Below, in pieces: positions 1 through 9,748 of a stretch of 64,000 nucleotides of DNA. Under the pieces are notes generated by a model. The model was not told where the DNA came from and searched no databases. It saw only the letters and a program-made list of their open reading frames with translations. This stretch comes from Hordeum vulgare subsp. vulgare (Eukaryota > Streptophyta > Magnoliopsida > Poales > Poaceae): NCBI RefSeq assembly GCF_904849725.1, contig NC_058519.1:108736881-108800880 (forward strand). The letters are read 5' to 3'. The first letter of the stretch is position 1. Every line of letters starts with the position of its first letter. The translations under genes were made by a program, and so were the position numbers.

Positions 1-162
1 AAGAAGAAATTCAAGCCAATTCCAGTTCCTGACTTGGAGGACAGTTCATTTTCTTCATTTCACACTTCAGAATCAAATGAAGAACCAGAGCACACTGCAA
101 CTGGTCCAAGGAAGAAGCGTGTCTCCAAGGATGCTCACACCTCTACATCAACAAAGAAGTGA
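1..162 (+). CDS. 3' end of an ORF of a Maximus-like Copia retrotransposon (partial)
   Basis: The frame is open from the first base and ends at TGA 160-162, giving the last 53 codons of a protein that starts outside the window. The tail is hydrophilic: an acidic/serine stretch (DLEDSSFSSF), then a basic patch (PRKKRVSKD) and a Ser/Thr/Lys-rich end. It lies about 0.5 kb upstream of a polypurine tract and LTR on the same strand, so it is the most 3' ORF of that element. In SIRE/Maximus-lineage Copia elements an extra ORF often follows pol, and this could be its end; that is inference, because no diagnostic domain is visible in so short a piece. Confidence 0.6.
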   Translation, partial: KKKFKPIPVPDLEDSSFSSFHTSESNEEPEHTATGPRKKRVSKDAHTSTSTKK

Positions 163-689
163 ATTTATTCAAGGGCGTTAGTCCTTAGTTTTGTCCCTTT
201 TCGTCACTTCATGACAAAGGGGGATAAATCTGACAGTTAGTCTTCAAGCGGGATACATTATGGGCTTATAAACTTTGTTAAGTTACGAACTCTTGGCTCT
301 TCTGAAGTTTTTGATGTAATGAGTTGTAACTTAAGCCCGATGGTGTTCTGACTCTTTTGGACGTTTTTCCTCGCATGCTTATTCCTCAAAGTTTATTAAT
401 GCAGGCATGCTGAAATTCGTCAGACACCATTTTTCATCATGCATATATAATTCCTCATACTATATGTAAAATGCATGCATGAATTGCAAGATACACGGGG
501 ATATCTTCATGATGTAAATCATCAGTGTGCATCTGTTGTTCAAAGCAATTTCCTCAAAATATGCACATCTTCAGGGGGAGTTTCTTTGTATCTTGATTTC
601 AATTTCTTCAAACGCAGTACTTACATTACATATTATTATCACCGTTGAAAACTTAACCTAATTGTCATCAACCACCAAAAGGGGGAGAT
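163..689 (+). other. 3' untranslated region with three polypurine motifs
   Basis: Non-coding spacer between the ORF stop and the LTR. It holds three purine-rich motifs: ACAAAGGGGGATAAA at 214-228, a CAGGGGGAG motif at 569-583, and ACCAAAAGGGGGAGAT at 674-689, which abuts the LTR and is the likely plus-strand priming site. Several PPT-like motifs downstream of the last ORF are typical of SIRE/Maximus-lineage elements. No other gene is seen here. Confidence 0.65.
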
Positions 690-2122
690 TGTAAGTGCAT
701 CTAGTGCCCCTTAGTGATTTTGGTGGATTGAAGACTTATAGGTTAAGAGACTAATATGTTTGTGAGTGTACAGAGGCTCTATAAGTCGCTGAGGAGTTTA
801 AGTTATCCGATGAATATCGACCCCTAAAAATGTATGTCTTCGGGTGAAAACTTTGGTCCTTCCTTGAAGACTTTGATCGTGAAGAAATTGCGAAGAAATT
901 GAGATTCCTCATGAAGATATTCAAGATGAGGAATTCAGTGTCTCGTGAAGAAAACACTTTGAAGACTTTGAAGCGTGAAGATTTTCTCTTTCTGTTTCAT
1001 TTTCTTTACACTTGAGTCATAGGAACACCATACTCTTAAAGGGGGTCGAGGTAAAACTACGGAATGAATTTCCTCATGATGCCTAACCCAAGCCTAAATC
1101 TACCAAAGCCTCAAAGTGAGGAATATGAGAGACATGAGGACTTTCACAGTTGAAAGTTCCGACCGTTGCCGCGACTCGCGCCACCTCACAGTTGAAACTT
1201 CGTGTGTGGAGCCAACACTTTTTACCTTTGAGGACTGTGCATCCTCTAGACGGTTAGGCGTCATGGTCTAGAGCATCCATCGGTCAATTGTGGATCGCCG
1301 GGTGACCGAGTTTGCGAGGGTTTGGAAGTCTGCCTTGAAGACTTACCACGAGTGTTGGGCGAGGACTGGATGTCCTTAGCTCAAGGAGAATACGGTAGGG
1401 ATTGTGTGTCCCGGGACTGTGTGTCCTTTTGGTTTCAAAACCAAGCCGCTCCGAACTAGACATACAACTATCACAGCAGTTAGAACTCGGTCATCAACTA
1501 CTGTCTTCACCGAGCTATGGGTTCTATTTCTTCAACTCTTTTATTTCCTCAATTGTATGTTGAAGACTTTCATCTATGATGTTTGAAGAATTTGTCTGAA
1601 GTCTGCCCTGAAGACTTACCACGAGTGTTGGGCGAGGACTGGATGTCCTTAGCTCAAGGAGAATATGGTAGGGACTGTGTGTCCTTTTGGTTTCAATACC
1701 AAGCCTCTCCGAACTAGACATACAACTCTCACAACAATTGGAACTGGGTCATCAACTACTGTCTTCATCGAGCTATGGGTTCTATTTCTTCAACTCTTTT
1801 ATTTCCTCAATTGTATGTTGAAGACTTTCATGTATGATGTTTGAAGATTTTGTCTGAAGACTTTCTTTGAATTTCGTTAACCTGAAATTCTTCACTCGAG
1901 TTAATCCTCACGTGCATAATCTGTACTTGCGAACTGTGTGAACCGAATCTCTTGAATTTCATCGAGTTCGTTGCTGTAGTCATTTTTTGCAATCCTGATC
2001 CTGTACCAATTCTGCTGCACTAAGTTCATAACTAAGTACTTTCCTCACAAGGAATTTCCTAAGTGATGAAATTCTAAAAATCTCCTATTCACCGCCCCTC
2101 TAGTCGATATGACGCACTTTCA
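690..2122 (+). repeat. 3' LTR of Maximus-like Copia element
   Basis: Starts TGTAAGTGCATCTAGTGCC directly after the PPT and ends GACGCACTTTCA, so it has TG...CA termini and is 1433 bp long. The start and the internal block near 1014-1060 resemble my memory of the Maximus family of Triticeae. The 5' LTR and the body of the element lie outside the window. The five bases after the LTR are ATAAT (2123-2127), the expected second TSD copy. The element sits inside a Gypsy LTR that continues at 2123. LTR boundaries are firm; the family name is moderately sure. Confidence 0.75.
1328..1858 (+). repeat. Tandem duplication inside the Maximus-like LTR
   Basis: Two head-to-tail copies, 1328-1600 and 1601-1858, each starting GTCTGCC(T/C)TGAAGACTTACC and ending near TTTGTCTGAA. 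They share the 'GGGCGAGGACTGGATGTCC' block and the 'TCATCAACTACTGTCTTCA' block. The first copy is about 15 bp longer because the phrase 'gtgtgtcc' is itself repeated within it. Confidence 0.85.
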
Positions 2123-2350
2123 ATAATGTCTATTATGCAACTTTACACTTGTAAATGTTGTTGGGCCTCCAAGTGCATAGTTTTGTAGGACAACAACAAA
2201 TTTCCCTCAAGTGGATAACCTAAGGTTTATCAATCCGTGGGAGGTGTAGGATGAAGATGGTCTCTCTCAAGCAGTTGTGCAATCAAATACAAGAAATCTC
2301 TTGTGTCCCCAACACACCCAATACAATGGCAAATTATATAGGTGAAATAG
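2123..2350 (-). repeat. Gypsy LTR fragment, 3' end (minus strand), split by Angela
   Basis: Reverse complement matches the end of the plus-strand LTR near 63725-63878: the words for 'gagagagaccat', 'gattgataaaccttagg', 'cacttgagggaaa' and 'cacttggaggcc' occur in the same order. The LTR continues at 59936-60317 beyond the Angela element, whose AATAG TSD is at 2346-2350 and 59931-59935. Its outer end is cut by the Maximus-like insertion. Confidence 0.75.
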
Positions 2351-4077
2351 TGTTGGGGAACGTAGTAATAATTCAAAATTTTCATATGTGTCATCAAGAT
2401 CAATCTAGGAGATGCTAGCAATGATATAGGGAGAGCATTTTCATACCGTTGAAGATCGCTAAGCGGAAGCGTTACAATGAATGCGGTTGATGGAGTCATA
2501 CTCGCGGCGATTCAAATCGCGAAAGATCCGATCCAAGCACCGAACGAACGACGCCTCCACGTTCAACACACGTACAGCCCGAGGACGTCTCCTCCTTCTT
2601 GATCTAGCAAGAGGGGAGGAGAAGTTGAGGGAGAGCTCCGGCAGCACGACGGCGTGATGGCGGTGGAGCTTGTGGCTCTCCGGTAGGGCTTCACCAAGCG
2701 CCACGGAGGAGGAGAAGTGGAGGGGTAGGGCTGCGCCCAGGGGGAGGGTTCAAATGTGTATGAAGCCCTCTCAGCCCTCCTCTATTTATAGGAGGAAGGG
2801 GAGAGGGGCCCGACCACCCTAGATGGCCTAGGAGGGGGCGACGGCGGCCAAGGGGGAGGCTTGCCTCCCAAGTTAGTGGGAGGATTCTCCCACGCCCTAG
2901 GGTTTCAGCCCTAGGCGCCTTGGGCCCATTTGGTGGTGTGCACCAGCCCATCAGGGAGCTGGTTCCCTCCCACTTTCGTCCCACGGGGCCCTCCGGGACA
3001 CGTGGCCCCTCCCGGTGGACCCCCGGAACCCTTTCGGTCGTCCCCATACAATACCGATAAACCCCGAAACCTTTCCGGTGACCGAAACTGAACTTCCCAT
3101 ATATAAATCTTCACCTTCAGACTATTCCATAACTCCTCGTGACATTCCGGATCTCATACGGGACTCCGAACAACTTTTGGTAACCACATATACAATTCCC
3201 ATTACAACTCTAGCATCACCGAACCTTAAGTGTGTAGACCCTACGGGTTCGGGAACCATGCAGACATGACCGAGACACCTCTCCGGCCAATAACCAATAG
3301 CGGGATCTGGATACCCATATTGGCTCGCAGATGTTCCACGATGATCTCATCGGATGAACCACAATGTCGGGGATTCAATTAATCTCGTATACAATTCCTT
3401 TTGTCTATCGGTATTATACTTGCCCGAGATTCGATCGTCGGTATCCCTATACCTTGTTCAATCTCGTTACCGGGAAGTCTCTTTACTCGTTCCGTAACAC
3501 ATGATACCCTGGCTAACTCCTTAGTCACATTGAGCTCATTATGATGATGTATTACCGAGTGTGCCCAGAGATACCTCTCCGTCACACGGAGTGACAAATC
3601 CCAGTCTCGATTCGTACCAACCCAACAGACACTTTGGGAGATACCTGTAATGCACCTTTATAGTCACCCAGTTACGTTGTAATGTTTGATATACCCAAAG
3701 CATTCTTACAGTATCCGGGAGTTGCACAATCTCATGGTCTAAGGAAATGATACTTGACATTAGAAAAGCTCTAGTAGACGAACTACACGATCTTGTGCTA
3801 TGCTTAGGATTGGGTCTTGTCCATCACATCATTCTCCTAATGATGTGATCTTGTTATCAACGACATCTAATGTCCATGGTCAGGAAACCATGACCATCCA
3901 TTGATCAACGAGCTAGTCAACTAGAGGCTCACTAGGGACATGGTGTGGTCCATTTATTCACACATGTATTACTGTTTCCGATTAATACAATTATAACATG
4001 AACAATAGAAAATTATCATGAACAAGGAAATATAATAATAAACATTTTAGTATTGCCTCCAGGGCATATTTCCAACA
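2351..4077 (-). repeat. Angela 3' LTR
   Basis: 1727 bp, minus orientation, from TGTTGGGGAACG (2351) to GCATATTTCCAACA (4077). It matches the LTR at 58244-59930 along its length, with substitutions and a GC-rich stretch (about 2700-3010) that contains several small indels. The PPT lies immediately inside it. Confidence 0.93.
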
Positions 4078-4095
4078 GTCTCCCACTTGCATTAG
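4078..4095 (-). other. Angela polypurine tract
   Basis: On the minus strand the bases next to the 3' LTR read CTAATGCAAGTGGGAGAC, the purine-rich plus-strand primer site known for BARE/Angela. Confidence 0.8.
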
Positions 4096-4109
4096 AGTCA
4101 ATAATCTAG

Positions 4110-4393
4110 TTACATTGTGATGAATCGAACACCCATAGAGTTCTGGTGTTGAATGTTCCGCTCGTGGAAGAGGTTTAGTCAACGGATCTGCGACATTTAG
4201 ATCCGTATGTACTTTACAAATATCTATATCTCCATCCTGAATGTATCCACGAATGGAGTTCAAGCGGCGCTTGATGTGCTTGGTCTTCTTGTAAAACTTG
4301 GGCTCCTTGGCAATGGCAATGGCAATAGCTCCAGTGTTGTCACATAAGAGAGTCATCGGGCCCGACGCATTGGGAATCACTCCTAGGTCGGTG
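4110..4393 (-). pseudogene. pol: Angela pol: C-terminal part of RNase H
   Basis: The minus-strand translation contains the Copia RNase H end: LLCDNTGAIAIAIAKEPKF, then KTKHIKRRLNSIRGYIQDGD and TDLNVADPLTKPLP. The 'DN.GAI' and 'ADPLTKPLP' signatures are characteristic of BARE/Angela. A frameshift near 4150 moves the frame so that the expected short C-terminus and its TAA (4110-4112) are out of phase. The upstream part of the domain continues at 11307, beyond element A, which inserted here with TSD ATGAA. The IAIA repeat is a small duplication relative to the family. Confidence 0.85.
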
Positions 4394-4398
4394 ATGAA

Positions 4399-5954
4399 TG
4401 ATACGTCTACAAAGTATTTATAATTTTTTTATGGTTTCATGCTATTATCTTGTCAAACTTTGGATGTTTTGCATGCCTTTTATATATTTTCTGGGACTAA
4501 CTTATTAACTCAGTGCCAAGTGCCAATTCCTATTTTTTCCATGTTTTTGACCCCTTTCACAGGAGATTTTGAAACAGAGTCCAAACGGAAGAAAATCCCC
4601 GAAAAGATTTTTTACGTAACGGAAGAAGATCGGGAAGCTTGAGAGCCAAGTCAGGGGAGCCTCAGAGGCCCCACAAGCCCCCACCCCGCGACCACGGGGG
4701 AGGCCGCGACCCACAGGCTTGTGGGCCCCCTGAGCGCCCTCTGCCCTAGGGGTTGCGCCTATATATTCCCTAAAACTCGCAAAAAAACCGGGAGATCATC
4801 GAAAGTACTTTTCCGCCGCCGCAAGCTTCTGTCTCCGCAAAATCCCATCTAGGGCATGTTCTGGTGCCGTGCCGGAGGGGGGATTCGGATACGGAGGGCT
4901 TCTTCATCAACACCATGACCTCTCCGATGATGCGTGAGTAGTTCACCATAGACCTACGGGTCCATAGCTAGTAACTAGATGGCTTCTTATCTCTCTTGGA
5001 TCTTCAATACAAAGTTCTCCATGATCTTCATGGAGATCTATCCGATGTAATCTTCTTTTGCGGTGTGTTTGTCGAGATCCAATGAATTGTGGATTTATGA
5101 TCAGATTATCTATGAATCTTATTTGAGTTTCTTCTGATCTCTCTTATGCATGATTTCATATCCTTGTAATTCTCTTCGAGTTGTGGGTTTTGTCTGGCCA
5201 ACTAGATCTATGATTCTTGTAATGTGAGAAGTGCTTGGTTTTGGGTTTATACCGTGCGGTGACCTCACCCAGGGACAGAAGGGGTAGCAAGGCACGCATT
5301 GTGTTGTTGCCATCAAGGGTAAAAAGATGGGGTTTTCATCATTGGTTTGAGATTATCCCTCTACATCATGTCATCTTGCTTAAGGCGTTACTCTGTTCGT
5401 CATGAACTCAATACACTAGATGCATGCTAGATAGCGGTCGATGTGTGGAGTAATAGTAGTAGATGTAGAAAGTATGGATATACTTGTCTCACACGTGATG
5501 TCTATATGTATGATCATTGCCTTAGACATCGTCATGAATTTGCGCAGTTCTATCAATTGCTCGACAGTAATTTGTTCACCCACCGTGAGATTTGCTATTT
5601 TGAGAGAAGCCTCTAGTGAACACTATGGCCCCCGGGTCTACTCCACACCATATTTTCAGCCTTACACTTTTTACTTCGTCGCACTTTCCGCCTTCAGATC
5701 TCACTTTGCAAACAATCTTGAATGGATTGACAACCCCTTTGAAGCATTGGGTGCAAGCTTGTTTGTGTTTGCGTAGGTACTCTGGGCTTGACGAGACCCT
5801 CCTTCTGGATCGATACCTTGGTTCTCAAACTGAGGAATATACTTACTGCTCCTGTGCTGCATCACCCTTTCCTCTTCAAGGGAAAAATCGACGCAAACCA
5901 CAGAAGTAACAAGAAGAATTCCTAGCGCCAAGGAAGGACTTTTGTTGCCGTAGC
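4399..5954 (+). repeat. Element A 5' LTR
   Basis: 1556 bp, TGATACGTCT ... GTAGCA. It carries the GC-rich hairpin at 4667-4727 and a TATA-like CTATATATT at 4759-4767, followed by the probable transcript start region. A PBS-like motif (TAGCGCCA, 5923-5930) lies inside its 3' end. Confidence 0.9.
4667..4767 (+). promoter_or_regulatory. LTR hairpin and TATA box of element A
   Basis: GGCCCCACAAGCC at 4667-4679 pairs with GGCTTGTGGGCC ending at 4727 (12 bp with one bulged C), with a GC-rich loop. About 30 bp further on is CTATATATT (4759-4767), a good core-promoter TATA candidate. The 3' LTR repeats this at about 10015-10074, with TATA at about 10107. The same stem core occurs in every full-length Athila-type LTR of the window. 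Confidence 0.6.
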
Positions 5955-5965
5955 AGAAGAATTTC

Positions 5966-5983
5966 TGGCGCCGTTTCCGGGGA
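5966..5983 (+). other. Primer binding site of element A (tRNA-Asp type)
   Basis: TGGCGCCGTTTCCGGGGA, 11 bases after the 5' LTR. It matches the complement of the 3' end of plant tRNA-Asp at all but one position (T for G in the middle). Confidence 0.8.
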
Positions 5984-6216
5984 GGAAGATCAAGTCAAGA
6001 ACTCATTCAAGTAGGTGTCGCAAACTCATCTCTTGCATTTACTTTGTTTGCCAGTTGCCTCTCGTTTTCCTCTCCCCCACTTCACCAATTTGCCTTTTTC
6101 GTTTGCCTTTTTCGTTCGCCCTTTTCGTTCGCCCTTTCTCTCGCTTGCTTTTTGTTCGCTTGTGTGCCATGTGCCTTCAATATGCTTGCATCTTCGCTTG
6201 CTGAAAATCTAGTGAT

Positions 6217-6900
6217 ATGGATCCTCATCCACTTGCTAATCTCTTTAAGAGATCCAATTATGTTGATCCAATTGCTAGTGGGTTGAGTGCACTTGACTAT
6301 CTTTATGGAGTTTTGCTTGAGATGTGTGAATCTGAAAATTGTGAGGAAGAAATTTATGAAGTGATTCACAAGGTCTCCTTGGATGAAAAGCATGATTGCA
6401 ATGGTTTCACTATAAATTCTATTAGTGACAATCATGCTAAAAATATGCAAAACCCTAAGCTTGGGGATGCTAGTTTTGCTATGTCCACTACTTGTTGCAA
6501 TGATCATGAGTGGGGCGATGATTTTTTTATGATCGTGAAAATTTGTTTAAGTCTCATGATGAATATGATATTTGCAATATTATTGGAAGTGGGTTTGGAG
6601 AAGTCATGACTTTAGTTGATGATAATCCCACTATTTTTGAAGAGCGTCAACTTTGCATGCATGTGGATCATGAAAAGAATATCCTATGTGATAGTTACAT
6701 TGTTGAATTCAAATATGATCCCACATGTAATTATTATGAGAGAGGAAAATATGGTGGTAGAAACTTTCATATCACTAAATCACCTCTCGTTATGTGGAGA
6801 TTGCTATTGTCTCTTTCTTCTTCCTTGCATATGGCAACTATTGGTTGCCTTGACAATCTGTTTTCCTATAAAATGCCTCTGCATATATAGGAAGTATGTT
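6217..6900 (+). pseudogene. Orphan ORF of element A (broken copy of the element B ORF)
   Basis: Starts MDPHPLANLFKRSN and is collinear with the intact ORF at 37488-38198 in element B. Compared with B it lost one base in a T-run near 6519-6530, which shifts the frame; the rest reads on in the frame of 6528-6890. A 4-bp ATAT insertion near 6886 then creates an early TAG at 6888-6890. Shared blocks include ENCEEEI, DEKHDCNGFTINSISDNHAK, NPKLGDASF and NPTIFEERQLCMHVDH. I recognise no domain. It is the only protein the element could have made, so it may be an accessory or structural protein, but no function can be given. Confidence 0.75.
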
Positions 6901-7625
6901 AGACTTAGATGTGATTTTTACATGCTTTATGATGCTCTCGTTGTGCTTCAATTCTTGTCTTTTGTGTGAGCATCATTGATTTATCAATGCCTAGCTAAGG
7001 ACGTTAAACAATAGCGCTTGTTGGGAGGCAACCCAATGAATTTATCTTTTTCTTTCTGTTTTGTTGAGTACACACCATGATAATTCTGTTGTGATTGTAT
7101 TTTTTGTGTTTCTTTTTGTGTTTGAGCCAAGCAAAACCTTTACGACTAGTCTTGGTGATGGTTGTTTGATCCTGCTGGAAAAGACATAAACTTTTCGCTC
7201 ACGAGATGATTTTTCATTTTTATTCAGAAAGAGCTCTTGAGTTCATTCTTTTTGCTTCTAGTTTATATGCCTTTTGCCCAGGCAATCGTAATTTTTCAGA
7301 TTTTTTGAGGTACCAGAAGTATACGAAGTATACAGATTGCTATAGACTGGTCTGTTTTTGACAGATTATGTTTTTGTTGAGTTGGTTGCTTGTTTTGATG
7401 AAACTATGGTTAGTATCGGGGGGGGGGGGGGGGGTACTAGCCATGGAAAAGTGAGAATACAGTAGCCCAACACCAATATAGATAGAATTCAAGTTGCCTA
7501 CAGTACCAAAAGAAGTGGTAGTTTGTTTTCTTGTTTTAATGTTATCACGAGTTTCTGTTTAAGTTTTGTGTTGTGAAGTTTTCAAGGTGATGTTCTTATG
7601 GACAAAGAGATAAAGAGTGAAAATA
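6901..7625 (+). other. Element A interior: non-coding, with a 17-G homopolymer
   Basis: No ORF of substance. It contains a run of 17 G at 7418-7434; the corresponding place in B (38690-38695) has 6 G, so the run has expanded or contracted. Sequence is otherwise collinear with B. Confidence 0.7.
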
Positions 7626-7712
7626 GCTCAAGCTTGGGGATGCCCAAGGCATCCCAAGCCAATTCAAGGACACCAAAAAGCCTAAGCTTGGGGATGCCCG
7701 GGGAAGGCATCC
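7626..7712 (+). repeat. Two adjacent inverted repeats built on AAGCTTGGGGATGCC
   Basis: CTTGGGGATGCC pairs with GGCATCCCAAG about 3 bases later (7632-7658), and GGGGATGCC pairs with GGCATCCCC (7690-7714). Both start from an AAGCTTGGGGATGC motif (7630-7643 and 7684-7697). In element B the second hairpin is kept perfectly (near 38957-38981) and the first has decayed. Confidence 0.75.
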
Positions 7713-7902
7713 CCTCTTTCGTCTTCAATCCATGGATAACATTACTTGGAGCTATATTTTTATTCACCACATGATATGTGTTTTTTTGGAGCGTCTTGTA
7801 TCTTAGGAGTCTTTTTCCTTTTGTTGTGTCACAATCATCCTTGCTTCACACCTTTTTGAGAGAGAGACATGCACTCATCGTTATTTTGCTAGAATGCTCA
7901 TA

Positions 7903-8053
7903 GTGCTTCACTTATATCTTTTGAGCTAGATACTTTTGCTCTTTGTGCTTCACTTATATCTTTTGAGCTAGATACTTTTTCTCTTTGTGCTTCACTTATA
8001 TCTTTTGAGCTAGATACTTTTGCTCTAGTGCTTCACTTATATCTTTAGAGCAC
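7903..8053 (+). repeat. 42-bp tandem repeat, about 3.6 copies
   Basis: Unit GTGCTTCACTTATATCTTTT followed by GAGCTAGATACTTTTGCTCTTT; copies start at 7903, 7945, 7987 and 8028 and the last is partial. Element B has a degraded, shorter version near 39158-39262. Confidence 0.9.
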
Positions 8054-9733
8054 GGCGGTGCGTGATTTGCTAGTTGGCTTATGCTATGAAAGTAGTCCCA
8101 AATGTGATAGGTACCCAAAGAGGATGCAAAAACCTCCATATTCATGTGCATTGAGTAGAAATAGAAGTTTTGATTCCTCCCAATTAGTTTTGAGACGTGG
8201 ATTTGGTAATATTAAGAGCTATGTTAGTAGGGTGTTGTGAATCTAGAAATACTTGTGTTAAAGTTAGTGATTCCCGTAGCATGCACGTATGGTGAACCGC
8301 TATGTTAGGAAGTCGGAGCATAATTGATCTATTGATTGTCACCCTTTGTGTTGAGGTCGGGATCGCGCGATGGTTAACACCTACCAACCCTTCCCCTCGG
8401 AGTATGCGTTTAGCACTTTGTTTTGATTACTAATAAAAACTTTCGCAACAAGTATGTGAGTTCTTCATGACTAATGTGAGTCCATGGTATAGATGCACTT
8501 TCACCTTCCACCATTGCTAGCCTCTCTAGTGCCGCGCAATTCTCGCCGGTGCACAAACCCACCATATGCCTTCCTCAAAACAGCCACCATACCTACCTAC
8601 TATGGCATTTTCATAGCCATTCCGAGATATATTGCCATGCAACTTCCACCGTTCCGTCTCATGACTTGTGTCGTCACTCTCATATTGCCTTTGCATGATC
8701 GTAAGATAGCTAGCGAGATGTTTCAACGTCATACGCCATGCTAGATGGTTGCACATCCCGTTACACTACCGGAGGCATTTCCTATAGAGTTATCACCATT
8801 TTGAGCTGTGAGTAAATAAAAGTGTGATGATCATCATTATTAGAGCATTGTCCCATGTGAGGAAATAAGAAAAAGGCCAAAGAGCCCAAAAAAAAAACAA
8901 AAAAAGGGAGAAAAAAAGAGAGGCCTAAGAGCCCAAATGAAAAAAGAGAAAAGAGAGAAAAAGAGAGAAGGGACAATGCTACTATCTTTTTCCACACTTG
9001 TGCTTCATAATAGCACCATGTTCTTCATGATTGAGAGCTTCTTGCTTTGTCACTACCATATGCTAGTGGGAATCTTCATTATATAACTTGGCTTGTATAT
9101 TCCAATGACGGGCTTCCTCAAAATTGCCCTAGGTCTTCGTGAGCAAGCAAGTTGGATGCACACCCACTAGTTTCCTTTTGAGCTTTCACATACTTATAGC
9201 TCTAGTGCATCTCTTGTATGGCAATCCCTACCCATTCACATTGATATCTATTAATGGGCATCTCCATAGCCTTTTGATACGCCGAGTCAATGTGAACATC
9301 TCCTCCTTTTTGTCTCACAACCACCACCACACTCTATTCCACCTATAGTGCTATATCTATGGGTCACGCTCATGTATTGCGTGATAGTTATAAAAAGTTT
9401 GAGAAAGTAAGAGTGCGAAAACAATTACTTGGCCAATTCCGGGGTTGTGCATGATTTACATTAGGTGTGTGAGGATGATGGAGCATAGCCAGACTATATG
9501 ATTTTGTAGGGATAACTTTCCTTGGCCTTGTTATTTTGAAAGTTCATGATTACCTTGCTAGTTTTCTTGAAGTATTATTGATTTCATGTCAATAGCATAC
9601 TATTGTTTCGAATCTTACGGATATGAACATTCATGTCACGTGAAAGAAGTTGCAAAGGAAAACTATGCTAGGTAGCATTCCACATCAAAAATTAATTCTT
9701 TATCACTTCCCTACTCGAGGACGAGCAGGAGTT
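8054..9733 (+). other. Element A 3' interior: non-coding
   Basis: No ORF above noise. Collinear with B 39263-40905. It includes an A/G-rich tract (8870-8970) of repeated 'AGAGCCCAAA/AAAGAG' words. The segment ends with a stretch shared with B that includes 'CCCTACTCGAGGACGAGCAGG' just before the PPT. Confidence 0.7.
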
Positions 9734-9748
9734 AAGCTTGGGGATGCT
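9734..9748 (+). other. Polypurine tract of element A
   Basis: AAGCTTGGGGATGCT directly abuts the 3' LTR. It is the last of four copies of AAGCTTGGGGATGC in the element (6457, 7630, 7684, 9734). Confidence 0.75.

Noticed and set aside
7903..8053. Regular repeat spacing suggesting a CRISPR array
   Set aside because: Units are directly adjacent with no spacers; a tandem repeat in a plant retroelement.
8782..8997. Minus-strand hydrophobic ORF (Leu/Phe/Ser-rich, 71 codons)
   Set aside because: Product of an A/G-rich low-complexity tract in element A; not kept in element B.
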